Shown piece by piece: positions 1-7,440 of a DNA stretch of 13,782 bases. The position numbers and the translations under genes were made by a program. The notes beneath the pieces were generated by a model. The model saw nothing but the letters and a program-made list of their open reading frames with translations, made no database searches and was not told the origin of the DNA. The DNA is from an uncultured Bacilli bacterium (lineage in GTDB: Bacteria; Bacillota_I; Bacilli_A; ML615J-28; CAG-313), in NCBI GenBank assembly GCA_934133195.1, contig CAKPAZ010000025.1, positions 1 to 13,782 on the forward strand, in the 5' to 3' direction. Positions within the stretch are counted from its first letter, which is position 1. Every line of letters starts with the position of its first letter.

Positions 1-2
1 TC

Positions 3-67
3 TCCCCAAAAAACTTGAGAATGCTATTAGTTTATTTTTTATTCTCCCCAAAATCCCCAAAAAACTT
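3..67. repeat. Short direct repeats TCCCCAAAAAACTT at the window edge
   Basis: The 14-mer TCCCCAAAAAACTT occurs at 3-16 and identically at 54-67, and a partial third copy (TCCCCAAAA) begins at 45. Both full copies are followed by a GAGA tract, immediately in the first and after a two-base TA insertion in the second. No coding frame accounts for them. On the minus strand they read as AAGTTTTTTGGGGA, so they lie just downstream of the purBA stop and could add U-rich tracts to its terminator. The edge of the window prevents saying whether the array continues. Confidence 0.5.
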
Positions 68-76
68 TAGAGAGCC

Positions 77-104
77 AAAGGATTAAAGACTTCTTTAATC
101 CTTT
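77..104 (-). terminator. Hairpin terminator after the purB-purA fusion gene
   Basis: A perfect 12-bp stem (AAAGGATTAAAG at 77-88 and CTTTAATCCTTT at 93-104) with a 4-nt loop lies 4 nt past the stop codon of the minus-strand fusion gene. The U-tract is not immediate: reading the minus strand there is GGCTCTCTAAAG before a T6 run. It is therefore a good hairpin with an imperfect rho-independent tail. Confidence 0.6.
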
Positions 105-108
105 ATTA

Positions 109-2679
109 TTAATATATTTCTTCTCTTACAATTGTTTGTGTTCTATCTGGTCCTACGGAGAAAATCTTAACGGGAACTTTAGTTATTCTTTCAATTGCTT
201 CAATGTACTTTTGAGCATTTATTGGAAGTTCATCAAATGATTTAACTTGACTAATGTCTTCTTCCCATCCTGCGAACTCTTCATATACTGGTTCACATCT
301 TTCATAATCTGTAAGACTGGAAGGAATAGTTGTAATGATTTTACCATCTAGTTTATAGGCAGTACAAATCTTTAGGGTTTTAATGCCTGATAAAATATCA
401 AGTAACATTAAGGAAATACTTGTAAAGCCGTTAACCATGGTACTATATTTTAAGCTTACACCATCAAGCCAGCCGATACGACGAGGTCGTTTTGTAGTGG
501 CACCATACTCATGAGCTTTTTCACGGATGGAATTTCCTAATTCATCAAATAACTCTGTTGGGAAAGCTCCACTGCCGACTCTTGTTGAATAGGCTTTAAC
601 AATTGCCATTACTTCATCTATTTTGTTAGGACTAATACCACTACCAGTACAGATACCACCACTTGATGGATTAGATGAGGTAACATATGGATAAGTACCA
701 AAATCAATGTCAAGAAGTGATCCTTGGGCACCTTCAAATAAAATCTTTTTACCATTCTCATAAGCATTATTAATTAAGGAAATAGTATCTGTTACCATTG
801 GTTTTATTTCTTTTGCGATTGCTTGATAAACTTTCAAACTTTCTTCAATATCAATAGGATTACCACCAAGGCTGATAATTTCTTCATTCTTTCTAGATGC
901 TACCGCTCTAAAGATTTCTTCAAAATCATCACTTACAAAGTCAATCATTCTAATACCTTGACGAGAAACTTTATCCGTATAAGCAGGACCAATACCTTTT
1001 AAAGTAGTTCCAATTTTTCTGTTACCAAGAGATATTTCATTTAGGCGATCTAACTCTTTATGATAATTAAATATTACATGAGCACGATCACTAATATAAA
1101 GATTATTACAAGCAAAACCTTCACTTCTAATTGTTTTTAATTCTTCCATTAAAGCAAGAGGGTTAATTACCATGCCATTACCAAGAACATTCTTGATGTT
1201 TTCATTAAAGATACCTGATGGTATTAAATGAAGTTTAAATGTCTTTCCATTAAATTGAATAGTATGACCGGCATTGTCACCACCTTGAAAACGAACAACC
1301 AAGTCAGATTTTTCACTTAAATAATTAGTAATCTTACCTTTTCCTTCATCTCCCCAACCACTACCAAGTACAACTAAGGTCTTAACTTTAGGGGCTAAAA
1401 CTTTTTGATAGATTGTATCAATGTTCTTTAAGGCATTCATCGGGTTAAAGCAATCATTAATTTCATCAATCGTTAATACTTCTGTTACTTTACTATCTAA
1501 AACAACATCATAGAAAGGCATTACATTATCAAGAGCTTTAAAAGCGAGCTTTTGTAATAAATCATATGATTCATCACGAAGTTTTCCTTTTTCTACCATC
1601 TTAATTAAAAGTTTAGGTGAATAAATTACACCTTTCGTTAGATTGATATTTTCTATCATCTTATCTTCATCAACAACTAGATTATCAAGAACATTGGCAT
1701 ATCTTTTTAACATATACTCAATTAAAGATGTAGCATCTGGTAAAATTAATCTCTCACTTGATGAATGACTAATGTCACGTTCATCCCATAAAAGATTATC
1801 ATCATAAGCAACATCTAAGTAAGAACGCATTAATCTAGCACATCCACACATATTTTCTGAAGCAATTGGATTCTTCTTGTGAGGCATTACTGATGAACCT
1901 TTTTGGGTATTAGTAAATGGTTCACTAACTTCTTTAATTTCTGTACGTGTAAGATGACGTACTTCCATAGCAATTTTTTCAATACATGAGGCAATCATCG
2001 CAAGAGCATTCAAATAACCAATATGACGATCACGTGATAACACTTGGGTAGAAATGGTTGACGGAGTTAATCCTAACTTTTCACCAACAAACTTTTCAAT
2101 TGCTGGGTTAATGTCAGCGTAATTACCAACTGCACCACTAATTTTAACACATTCTACATTTCTTGCTTCTTCGATAAAACGTTTATAATCACGATTTAAT
2201 TCATCATACCATAATAAGAATTTTAAACCAAAGCTAGTTACTTCTGCGTGTTGTCCATGGGTACGACCAATACATAAGGTATTCTTGTAAAGAAGGGCTT
2301 TAGCTTTTAACACTTCTAAGAAATTAACAAGAGCTTTTTTAATCAAATAATTTGCTGTCTTTAGTTGTAAACTTTGAGCCGTATCAACTATGTCTGTACT
2401 AGTTAAGCCAAAATGAAACCACTTCTTTTCCGGTCCCATCTTTTCACATACTTGTTTAGTAAAGGCCATTACATCATGTTTAGTTTCTTGTTCTATTTCA
2501 TCAATACGGAAAACATCAACATAAGCATTGGCTTTAATTTTTTCATAATCACTTTCAGGAACAATTTCTTCTTTAACATATGCTTCTAAACAAGCAATTT
2601 CTACTTCAAGCATCTTTTCAAATCTTGTTTGTTCACTCCATAAGTACTTCATTTCTGTTGATGAATAACGATTAATCAT
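109..2679 (-). CDS. purB-purA: Bifunctional adenylosuccinate lyase / adenylosuccinate synthetase (PurB-PurA fusion)
   Basis: An 856-residue cytoplasmic protein made of two complete enzymes. Residues 1 to about 428 are adenylosuccinate lyase: His68 in KHDV, His89, the THGQH motif with His141, and the fumarase-superfamily signature GSSVMPHKKNP at 261-271. Residues from about 434 to 856 are adenylosuccinate synthetase: P-loop-like GWGDEGKGK (441-449, Asp444), GGDNAGHT with His472, GIGPAYTDK (562-570), the EGAQG segment (649-653), RPRRIGWLD (731-739) and GPDR (843-846). PurA makes adenylosuccinate from IMP, aspartate and GTP; PurB splits it to AMP and also acts on SAICAR in de novo synthesis. The two halves join with essentially no linker, and no ATG, GTG or TTG codon lies at the junction to start PurA separately. 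A GGAGG site (2685-2690) precedes the ATG. The gene stands alone between a promoter and a terminator. Assignment of both halves is secure; that the fused protein is active as one chain is inferred. Confidence 0.95.
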   Translation of the reverse strand: MINRYSSTEMKYLWSEQTRFEKMLEVEIACLEAYVKEEIVPESDYEKIKANAYVDVFRIDEIEQETKHDVMAFTKQVCEKMGPEKKWFHFGLTSTDIVDTAQSLQLKTANYLIKKALVNFLEVLKAKALLYKNTLCIGRTHGQHAEVTSFGLKFLLWYDELNRDYKRFIEEARNVECVKISGAVGNYADINPAIEKFVGEKLGLTPSTISTQVLSRDRHIGYLNALAMIASCIEKIAMEVRHLTRTEIKEVSEPFTNTQKGSSVMPHKKNPIASENMCGCARLMRSYLDVAYDDNLLWDERDISHSSSERLILPDATSLIEYMLKRYANVLDNLVVDEDKMIENINLTKGVIYSPKLLIKMVEKGKLRDESYDLLQKLAFKALDNVMPFYDVVLDSKVTEVLTIDEINDCFNPMNALKNIDTIYQKVLAPKVKTLVVLGSGWGDEGKGKITNYLSEKSDLVVRFQGGDNAGHTIQFNGKTFKLHLIPSGIFNENIKNVLGNGMVINPLALMEELKTIRSEGFACNNLYISDRAHVIFNYHKELDRLNEISLGNRKIGTTLKGIGPAYTDKVSRQGIRMIDFVSDDFEEIFRAVASRKNEEIISLGGNPIDIEESLKVYQAIAKEIKPMVTDTISLINNAYENGKKILFEGAQGSLLDIDFGTYPYVTSSNPSSGGICTGSGISPNKIDEVMAIVKAYSTRVGSGAFPTELFDELGNSIREKAHEYGATTKRPRRIGWLDGVSLKYSTMVNGFTSISLMLLDILSGIKTLKICTAYKLDGKIITTIPSSLTDYERCEPVYEEFAGWEEDISQVKSFDELPINAQKYIEAIERITKVPVKIFSVGPDRTQTIVREEIY

Positions 2680-2699
2680 ATCTAACCTCCAAAATCAAA

Positions 2700-2725
2700 A
2701 AGAAAACCTACCTAAAAGTTTTCTT
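2700..2725 (-). other. Inverted repeat in the purBA leader
   Basis: An 8-bp perfect inverted repeat (AAGAAAAC at 2700-2707, GTTTTCTT at 2718-2725) with a 10-nt loop lies between the predicted promoter and the ribosome binding site of the fusion gene. In the mRNA it is followed by U-rich sequence and then GGAGG. It could be a weak attenuator-like hairpin, or chance in AT-rich DNA. Confidence 0.3.
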
Positions 2726-2746
2726 CGTTTTCTTTAATACGTCATT

Positions 2747-2775
2747 ATTATATCATAAGTTAAAATATATTTAAA
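2747..2775 (-). promoter_or_regulatory. Promoter of the purB-purA gene
   Basis: On the minus strand a perfect TATAAT -10 box (2747-2752), preceded by an extended TGA, sits 17 bp from a TTTAAA -35 (2770-2775). The predicted start is about 60 nt upstream of the ATG. Confidence 0.55.
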
Positions 2776-2779
2776 GAAA

Positions 2780-2809
2780 TTTAACCATTTTTCTTAATTA
2801 TAGTATTAA
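2780..2809 (+). promoter_or_regulatory. Weak candidate promoter of the FAD oxidoreductase gene
   Basis: TTTAAC (2780-2785) and TATTAA (2804-2809) are separated by 18 bp on the plus strand, back-to-back with the purBA promoter. The match to sigma-A consensus is partial. Position, about 40 bp before the preferred ATG, supports it. Confidence 0.3.
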
Positions 2810-2849
2810 ATAAGGAATTATGAAAATACTATCTATTAGGGTGATTAAA

Positions 2850-4277
2850 ATGAAAAAAATGACAATTGTTGGTGCAGGGGTTAGTGGACTAACCGCAGGG
2901 ATTTATTCATTATTAAAAGGATATAATGTAACCATCTATGAAAAAAATAAATTTGGTGGTGGATGCTCAACCGGATGGTTTAGAGATGGATATTACATTG
3001 ATAACTGTATGCACTGGTTAACTGGTACCAACCAAAAGACTAAAGGCTTTAAAGAGTGGAAAAAGATTGGAGCCATTGATGAAACTTCAAATCTTTATCA
3101 AGGGGAGTTTTTCTATCGTTCAATTATGAATAATGAATCAATATCACTTTATACAGACATTGAAAAAGCAAAAGATGAGATGTTAAAACTCTCACCTCAA
3201 GATCATAAGGAAATTAATATCTTCATTAATACTGTTAAATACTTAGTAAAATATTATCAAAGTAATCCTCTTTTTAATAAACATTTAAATATGGTAAAAG
3301 GATTTTTACATTATCGACATTTAAATTTAAAAGACTTATCTAATAAGTTTAAGCATCCCCTTTTAAAACGCTTATTTATTGATTTCTTTCCCAAAGAGTA
3401 TTCCAGTCTTTCTTTAATCGTTGCTTATGCGACATTTGTGAGTGGAAATGGTAAAGTCTTATCTACTGGATCAATGAATTTTTCTAAGAACATCATTAAG
3501 CGTTTTACAGACCTTGGGGGAAAAATCGAATATGAAAGTGAAGTTACCAAAATCAATGTAACTGATAAATCTGTAACTAGTATTGTTATAAACAATAACT
3601 TAGAAGTAAAGGTTGACAATATAATTTATGCGGGGGACGTAATGAATTTACAAAATAATCTTTTGAAAGACAGTTCACTATCTTTAACTGATCCAATTTT
3701 TAAAGATTTATCAAATGATGATTTTGTTAAAACAATGTCAAGTTTTCACGTAGCTTTCTTAGTCGATAAAGAGGTTGATTCAATCTTTGATACAACCATC
3801 TTTGATATTAATAATATAACCATTGGCACTAAAAACATTAATCGCTTAGTAGTAAAAAACTATAGTTACTTATACCCCAATAAAAAACAAATCGTTTATC
3901 AAACCTTTACACCACAACTCAAAGAGGACTACATCTATTGGGATAACCTAAAGAAAAACAATCCTAAAAAATATCAAGAAGAGAAAAATGAATTATCCAA
4001 AAAACTTCAAGATGAAATAATAAAAGCTTATCCTACTTTAAAAAATCACATCAAAATCCTTGATTGTTGGACTCCTCTTACTTATCATGATTTCTATAAT
4101 ACTTTATATGGATCATATATGGGGATTATCTTATCCAAAGATACCTTATTTAAACATTATTCCTTAAGAATCAAAAACATAAATAATCTAATTATAGCAT
4201 CCTATTGGAATAAAATAATGGGAGGACTTCCTGTAGCTTTAAGAGTTGGAAAAGAAGCAAGTAGGTATTTTAAATAA
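2850..4277 (+). CDS. NAD(P)/FAD-dependent oxidoreductase, phytoene desaturase (CrtI)-like family
   Basis: A 475-residue flavoprotein. The N-terminus is a Rossmann FAD-binding fold: GAGVSG (8-13) after the first strand, Glu31 at the end of strand two for the ribose, then a GGGC segment. The C-terminus has the matching FAD motif around NNLIIASYWNKIMGGLPVAL followed by GKEA, typical of the amine-oxidase/phytoene-desaturase superfamily. The substrate cannot be read: no other carotenoid genes are nearby, and this family in fermentative Bacillota includes many desaturase, isomerase or saturase-like enzymes of unknown substrate. An in-frame ATG at 2820 exists, but AAGGAA lies only 2 nt before it. 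The ATG at 2850 has AGGGTGA about 6 nt upstream and gives the usual MKKMTIVGAG start, so it is preferred. It is the only plus-strand gene here. Confidence 0.8.
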   Translation: MKKMTIVGAGVSGLTAGIYSLLKGYNVTIYEKNKFGGGCSTGWFRDGYYIDNCMHWLTGTNQKTKGFKEWKKIGAIDETSNLYQGEFFYRSIMNNESISLYTDIEKAKDEMLKLSPQDHKEINIFINTVKYLVKYYQSNPLFNKHLNMVKGFLHYRHLNLKDLSNKFKHPLLKRLFIDFFPKEYSSLSLIVAYATFVSGNGKVLSTGSMNFSKNIIKRFTDLGGKIEYESEVTKINVTDKSVTSIVINNNLEVKVDNIIYAGDVMNLQNNLLKDSSLSLTDPIFKDLSNDDFVKTMSSFHVAFLVDKEVDSIFDTTIFDINNITIGTKNINRLVVKNYSYLYPNKKQIVYQTFTPQLKEDYIYWDNLKKNNPKKYQEEKNELSKKLQDEIIKAYPTLKNHIKILDCWTPLTYHDFYNTLYGSYMGIILSKDTLFKHYSLRIKNINNLIIASYWNKIMGGLPVALRVGKEASRYFK

Positions 4278-4321
4278 AAATGGGTTTTATAAAAACCCAT
4301 GTTTCTTTGAAACCCATTTTT
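4276..4321. terminator. Bidirectional three-arm terminator between convergent genes
   Basis: AAAAATGGGTTT (4276-4287) is perfectly complementary to AAACCCATTTTT (4310-4321), while the nested ATGGGTTTT (4280-4288) also pairs with AAAACCCAT (4292-4300). One left arm can therefore form either of two mutually exclusive hairpins, and both strands end in T-rich runs. It overlaps the last bases of both flanking stop codons and would terminate both converging genes. Confidence 0.75.
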
Positions 4322-5963
4322 ATTTATTCTTTAATAGATAAATTAAATATTGAAGTTGTGGAGATAACTCTTCTTTGAGAAGATTTTCATTAAATAAATC
4401 TTCTTCTGATATTATTACCATTTGATTTCCTTCTAGTTCATGTTTTTTAGAACCTAAGTATTTATTTTGATAACTTGTATAATTATCAATTATTTTAATT
4501 AATTCTTCTTCACTATTTACCTTAATCTTAATTTTTCCAAAGAAATCAGGTTTACCAGCCTTACTGACAAGTCTTGAAAAACCTAGTAAAGTGATATCTT
4601 TAACTTTACTTATATCCATAAAAATATAGCTTTCTTCACTTAGTTCTCTTAACATTCCAATTCCAAGGAGTTCTTTAAAGGTTGTTAGGTGATGTTTCTT
4701 TAAGGTGTAATAATCATTGAGGTCTAAAGAACCTGAGGCAGAAGGTGAATATCTACTAGAGTTAACATCATTGTACATACTTTGTTGATTAATAACATAG
4801 TATTTCATATTGTTATATTCTAATTCAACCATTAAGTTAATACCAATTAAGTTAGTTAGATAACTATTTTCAATATCCATTAAACCATTAGTTAAAGGGT
4901 TTAGTGTTAACTCTTTCCCTGATATGACGTTTGATGAATCCGTAGGAATAATAATATTTTGAAAAATCATTTCATCAGTTGAAACGTAATTGTGATATCT
5001 TACCTTTTTAACTTCTACCTTATTTAATTTCGTAAAGTTAAGTTCTGAATTAATACCTAGAAGTTTTCCATTAAAGATCGTTTTATCCTCGGTTAGTTTA
5101 CTAGCAATAATATAAGCTAAAGCTTTTCTTGAAGATTCACTTAATGAAATGATATCTTTAGAAAGTTCTACTTTTAGATTACTTGTTGAAACATCAAAGT
5201 TTTTATTTTCTAGGGAAGAAAAAATAAAGGCTTCATTAATTTTTGGAAACTTCATTACTTGGTAATTTTGATACTTAGAACTAAATGTCTTTTGATCAAT
5301 TACTTCTTCTAAGATTTGAGATCTACTTTCACCTTCAATTTTGGTTGATAGACGACAATTCTTTTTAAATTCAAGTCCTTTACTTATCTTAGTTACAATC
5401 TTTTCAAGGGATTGTAAAAGTAAAATAAAGATGGAAAGGAGTAAGATTAGAGGGGTAATTCCTCCCTTTAAAGGATTATTCATGAAAACTAAAACTAATG
5501 AGATGATAAAAATAACAATTTCAACCGTAAGTACAAAGTAATCATTAAATTTTAGTTCCGCAAATATCGCATTCATAATTGCTTTATTTTTTTCTTTATT
5601 AATCTTCTTTTTATACTTCTCATATACTTTAACTGTTTTACTATCATCTTTACTTATCTTTGTGAAGGAAGAAAGGGTAAGATCTGAAGTTGCATTACCT
5701 AAACGAATTAAGTAGTAAACATTATCTTTTTTTCTACCAATACATTTGAATTGTTTTAATTCAATGTTTTTTTCATTAAGGGAAGTATATAAAATACTTA
5801 ATAATTTTGAGTTGTGATTATTATTTTCACTGCTTATATAGATTTTATTTTTAGTATTATTAATTAATTTGGGGTTAATTGGTTTTAATCCATCTTCATT
5901 AATTAATTTATAGATTCCTAGAAATTCATTTTTATTATTTTTAATATAAATAAAATAGTTCAT
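4320..5963 (-). CDS. Two-helix membrane protein with a C-terminal Nudix-like domain
   Basis: A 547-residue protein I do not recognise as a named family. Residues 1-138 are hydrophilic and lysine-rich. Two hydrophobic helices (about 143-162 and 168-185) form a hairpin, and about 360 soluble residues follow. Within these, SASGSLDLND (408-417), then Glu431, seven residues, Arg439-Glu-Leu, Ser, Glu443-Glu444 matches the Nudix box pattern GX5EX7REUXEEXGU at its charged positions. Both glycines are replaced (His425 and Tyr446). The downstream LLGFSRLVSKAGKPDFFG resembles the strand after the box in Nudix folds. Helix spacing suggests both soluble parts face the same side of the membrane, probably the cytoplasm. 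A GGAGG site lies 7 nt upstream of the ATG. It starts 25 bp after the EamA stop and is probably co-transcribed with it. The membrane hairpin is clear; the Nudix assignment is inferred from motif and could be a degenerate, non-hydrolytic version. Confidence 0.7.
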   Translation of the reverse strand: MNYFIYIKNNKNEFLGIYKLINEDGLKPINPKLINNTKNKIYISSENNNHNSKLLSILYTSLNEKNIELKQFKCIGRKKDNVYYLIRLGNATSDLTLSSFTKISKDDSKTVKVYEKYKKKINKEKNKAIMNAIFAELKFNDYFVLTVEIVIFIISLVLVFMNNPLKGGITPLILLLSIFILLLQSLEKIVTKISKGLEFKKNCRLSTKIEGESRSQILEEVIDQKTFSSKYQNYQVMKFPKINEAFIFSSLENKNFDVSTSNLKVELSKDIISLSESSRKALAYIIASKLTEDKTIFNGKLLGINSELNFTKLNKVEVKKVRYHNYVSTDEMIFQNIIIPTDSSNVISGKELTLNPLTNGLMDIENSYLTNLIGINLMVELEYNNMKYYVINQQSMYNDVNSSRYSPSASGSLDLNDYYTLKKHHLTTFKELLGIGMLRELSEESYIFMDISKVKDITLLGFSRLVSKAGKPDFFGKIKIKVNSEEELIKIIDNYTSYQNKYLGSKKHELEGNQMVIISEEDLFNENLLKEELSPQLQYLIYLLKNK

Positions 5964-5988
5964 CAGAATCCTCCTTTCTTAATATTTA

Positions 5989-6888
5989 CTATAGGCCAAA
6001 GATAATGATAACAACAATACCAAGAGTTAAAATAAATAGACCTAATAGAGATTTTTTAGAGAATTTTTCTTTTAAAATTACAAAGCTTAAAAACATTGTA
6101 AGTAAAATAGAAAGTTTACCAATGGAATTAACTACTACAGGATTAGCATTTACAAAACTTAGGGCTTCATATTCACAAAGCCAAGCACCACCAGTTGCAA
6201 TTCCTGATAGGGTTAAAATCAAGATTTGTTTAAAACTGATTCCTTTTACTTCTTTATAATCTTTACGAACTAAGACAATAGCCCCCGCAAAGATAAAGAC
6301 AACAATCGTTCTAAGAAGGGTTCCAAGATCACTTGGGATTCCGTTTAATCCCATCTTGATGAATAAAGCCACGAATGCCGCAAAAACACTAGATAAAAAA
6401 GCATAGATTAACCATTTTTTTGAGGTTTCTTCTTCATCATCTTTATTTTTAGAAATCATCAACATGGTACCAATTCCCATTAGTGCCATTGATAAGATAA
6501 GCATCATAATAGTTAAGATGTTACCATTTTTAGTTGTTACATCAAAATAGAAAATAACAAATAAAATTGTTGTAAGTATAAAACTAGATTTATCGATTGG
6601 TGCAACTTTATTCGCAGATGCCATCTTTAAGGCTTTATAGTAACACAACCAACTACATCCTGTACAAATTCCGGAAATAATCAAGAAAATAACATTCTTA
6701 AAATTTAAGCTTGAAAACATATTGATGCTTCCACTTACCATACAAACAACAACTGAACAGATAATTACAACTCCTGTACGATAGAATGTCGCAAAGTTAG
6801 AGTTTACACCTTTTAATCCAATTTTGGATAAAATAGTTGTCATTGAAGTAAAAAATGCCGCAAGTAAGGCTATAAGTACCCATACCAT
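5989..6888 (-). CDS. EamA/DMT-superfamily transporter
   Basis: A 299-residue inner-membrane permease with about ten hydrophobic helices arranged as two EamA repeats. The repeat is visible: SGICTGCSWLCYYKAL in the first half and SGIATGGAWLCEYEAL in the second occupy equivalent places, each followed by a segment with alternating Asn/Lys/Ser positions and a long helix. A charged loop (KNKDDEEETSKK) separates the halves. Length is typical of the drug/metabolite transporter superfamily. Members export or import small metabolites, and the substrate cannot be told from sequence. It is the first gene of a unit that continues into the Nudix-like membrane protein; a strong extended -10 promoter lies upstream. 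The binding site AGAAGGAAT before ATG 6888 is adequate. Confidence 0.85.
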   Translation of the reverse strand: MVWVLIALLAAFFTSMTTILSKIGLKGVNSNFATFYRTGVVIICSVVVCMVSGSINMFSSLNFKNVIFLIISGICTGCSWLCYYKALKMASANKVAPIDKSSFILTTILFVIFYFDVTTKNGNILTIMMLILSMALMGIGTMLMISKNKDDEEETSKKWLIYAFLSSVFAAFVALFIKMGLNGIPSDLGTLLRTIVVFIFAGAIVLVRKDYKEVKGISFKQILILTLSGIATGGAWLCEYEALSFVNANPVVVNSIGKLSILLTMFLSFVILKEKFSKKSLLGLFILTLGIVVIIIFGL

Positions 6889-6917
6889 AATTATTCCTTC
6901 TTTCTATAACCTTATCT

Positions 6918-6946
6918 ATTATACCACTTCTAGATAAATACAACAA
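6918..6946 (-). promoter_or_regulatory. Promoter of the EamA transporter unit
   Basis: On the minus strand a perfect TATAAT (6918-6923) with extended TGG just before it lies 17 bp from TTGTTG (6941-6946). The -35 is weak, the extended -10 strong. Confidence 0.55.
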
Positions 6947-6980
6947 TTATATTACAAAAAAATATCGTTATAAAATATAA

Positions 6981-7008
6981 AAAGTAAACTTCTCACAAAG
7001 TTTACTTT
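6981..7008 (-). terminator. Terminator of the 119-residue membrane protein gene
   Basis: A perfect 11-bp stem (AAAGTAAACTT at 6981-6991, AAGTTTACTTT at 6998-7008) with a 6-nt loop overlaps the stop codon. On the minus strand it is followed by TTATATTTTAT, giving a usable U-rich tail. Confidence 0.7.
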
Positions 7009-7366
7009 ATTTTTTTGATGGTAACTTACAGATAAGAATGATAGTTGGAATAAAGAAAACAATCAACGATATACAGTAGAAAATGTTAACGTAATCTTTA
7101 TTAAAGATGTTATAAGTAAAGATTATAAATATTAAACCAACATTTAAAAAGATATCTTCTAAGATTAGTAAAGGTTTATATGGTTTTAACATTTCTTTAT
7201 TTTCTTTAAGCCATTTTATTCTCATCATATAAGAAATAACTAAAGGGATAACTAATAATATTAATAAAAGTCTTGAGAAAGCAAAATTTAAACTTGATAG
7301 AACAACAATAATGTATTCCATCAGTAAAAAGACATACTTTAATTTAGGATAGTTTGATGTTTTCAT
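7007..7366 (-). CDS. Small hypothetical membrane protein
   Basis: A 119-residue hydrophobic protein that I do not recognise. About four membrane segments are visible (roughly residues 11-30, 32-50, 66-84 and 90-113). Two basic loops carry the sequences RIKWLKENKEMLKPYK between helices two and three and KLPSKK at the C-terminus, which places both termini on the cytoplasmic side by the positive-inside rule. There are no conserved catalytic-looking residues. Its own promoter and a strong terminator make it a monocistronic gene, and GAGGT lies a few bases before the ATG. A real gene is likely from the clean start, length and terminator; function is unknown. Confidence 0.6.
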   Translation of the reverse strand: MKTSNYPKLKYVFLLMEYIIVVLSSLNFAFSRLLLILLVIPLVISYMMRIKWLKENKEMLKPYKPLLILEDIFLNVGLIFIIFTYNIFNKDYVNIFYCISLIVFFIPTIILICKLPSKK

Positions 7367-7402
7367 TGCTACCTCTTTCCTTAGTTTTTATTCATTTTCT
7401 TT

Positions 7403-7430
7403 ATTGTATCATAAAACAAATAAAATACAA
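7403..7430 (-). promoter_or_regulatory. Promoter of the small membrane protein gene
   Basis: TACAAT (-10, 7403-7408, with extended TGA) and TTGTAT (-35, 7425-7430) are spaced 16 bp on the minus strand, ending about 37 bp before the ATG. Confidence 0.45.
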
Positions 7431-7440
7431 GTTATTTTAT
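7420..7440 (-). terminator. Weak hairpin at the end of the CHR pair
   Basis: ATAAAAT (7420-7426) pairs with ATTTTAT (7434-7440) around a 7-nt loop that overlaps the stop of the second chromate-transporter gene. The stem contains only A and T, and the region doubles as the -35 of the next gene, so termination is uncertain and read-through into the small membrane gene is possible. Confidence 0.3.

Noticed and set aside
1..108. CRISPR array suggested by repeated TCCCCAAAA units
   Set aside because: Units are short, irregularly spaced and low-complexity, with no constant-length spacers.
109..2679. Artefactual joining of separate purB and purA by a sequencing error
   Set aside because: Both halves are full length in the same frame, and no relic start codon or binding site lies at the junction, so a single lost stop or indel does not explain it well; raw reads would settle this.
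2820..2849. Upstream ATG adding ten residues to the FAD oxidoreductase
   Set aside because: The nearest purine-rich stretch is only 2 nt before it, and the extra residues precede an otherwise standard MKKMTIVGAG start with its own binding site.
2680..2850. PurR operator or purine riboswitch upstream of purBA
   Set aside because: No paired CGAA-type PurBox and no conserved purine aptamer loops could be seen in the roughly 170-bp divergent region.
3425..3619. Minus-strand open frame inside the FAD oxidoreductase gene
   Set aside because: It lies fully antisense to a well-supported gene, with no binding site or promoter; the same holds for short antisense frames at 5341-5541, 6005-6259, 7816-8004, 10145-10327, 11979-12191 and 12742-12966.
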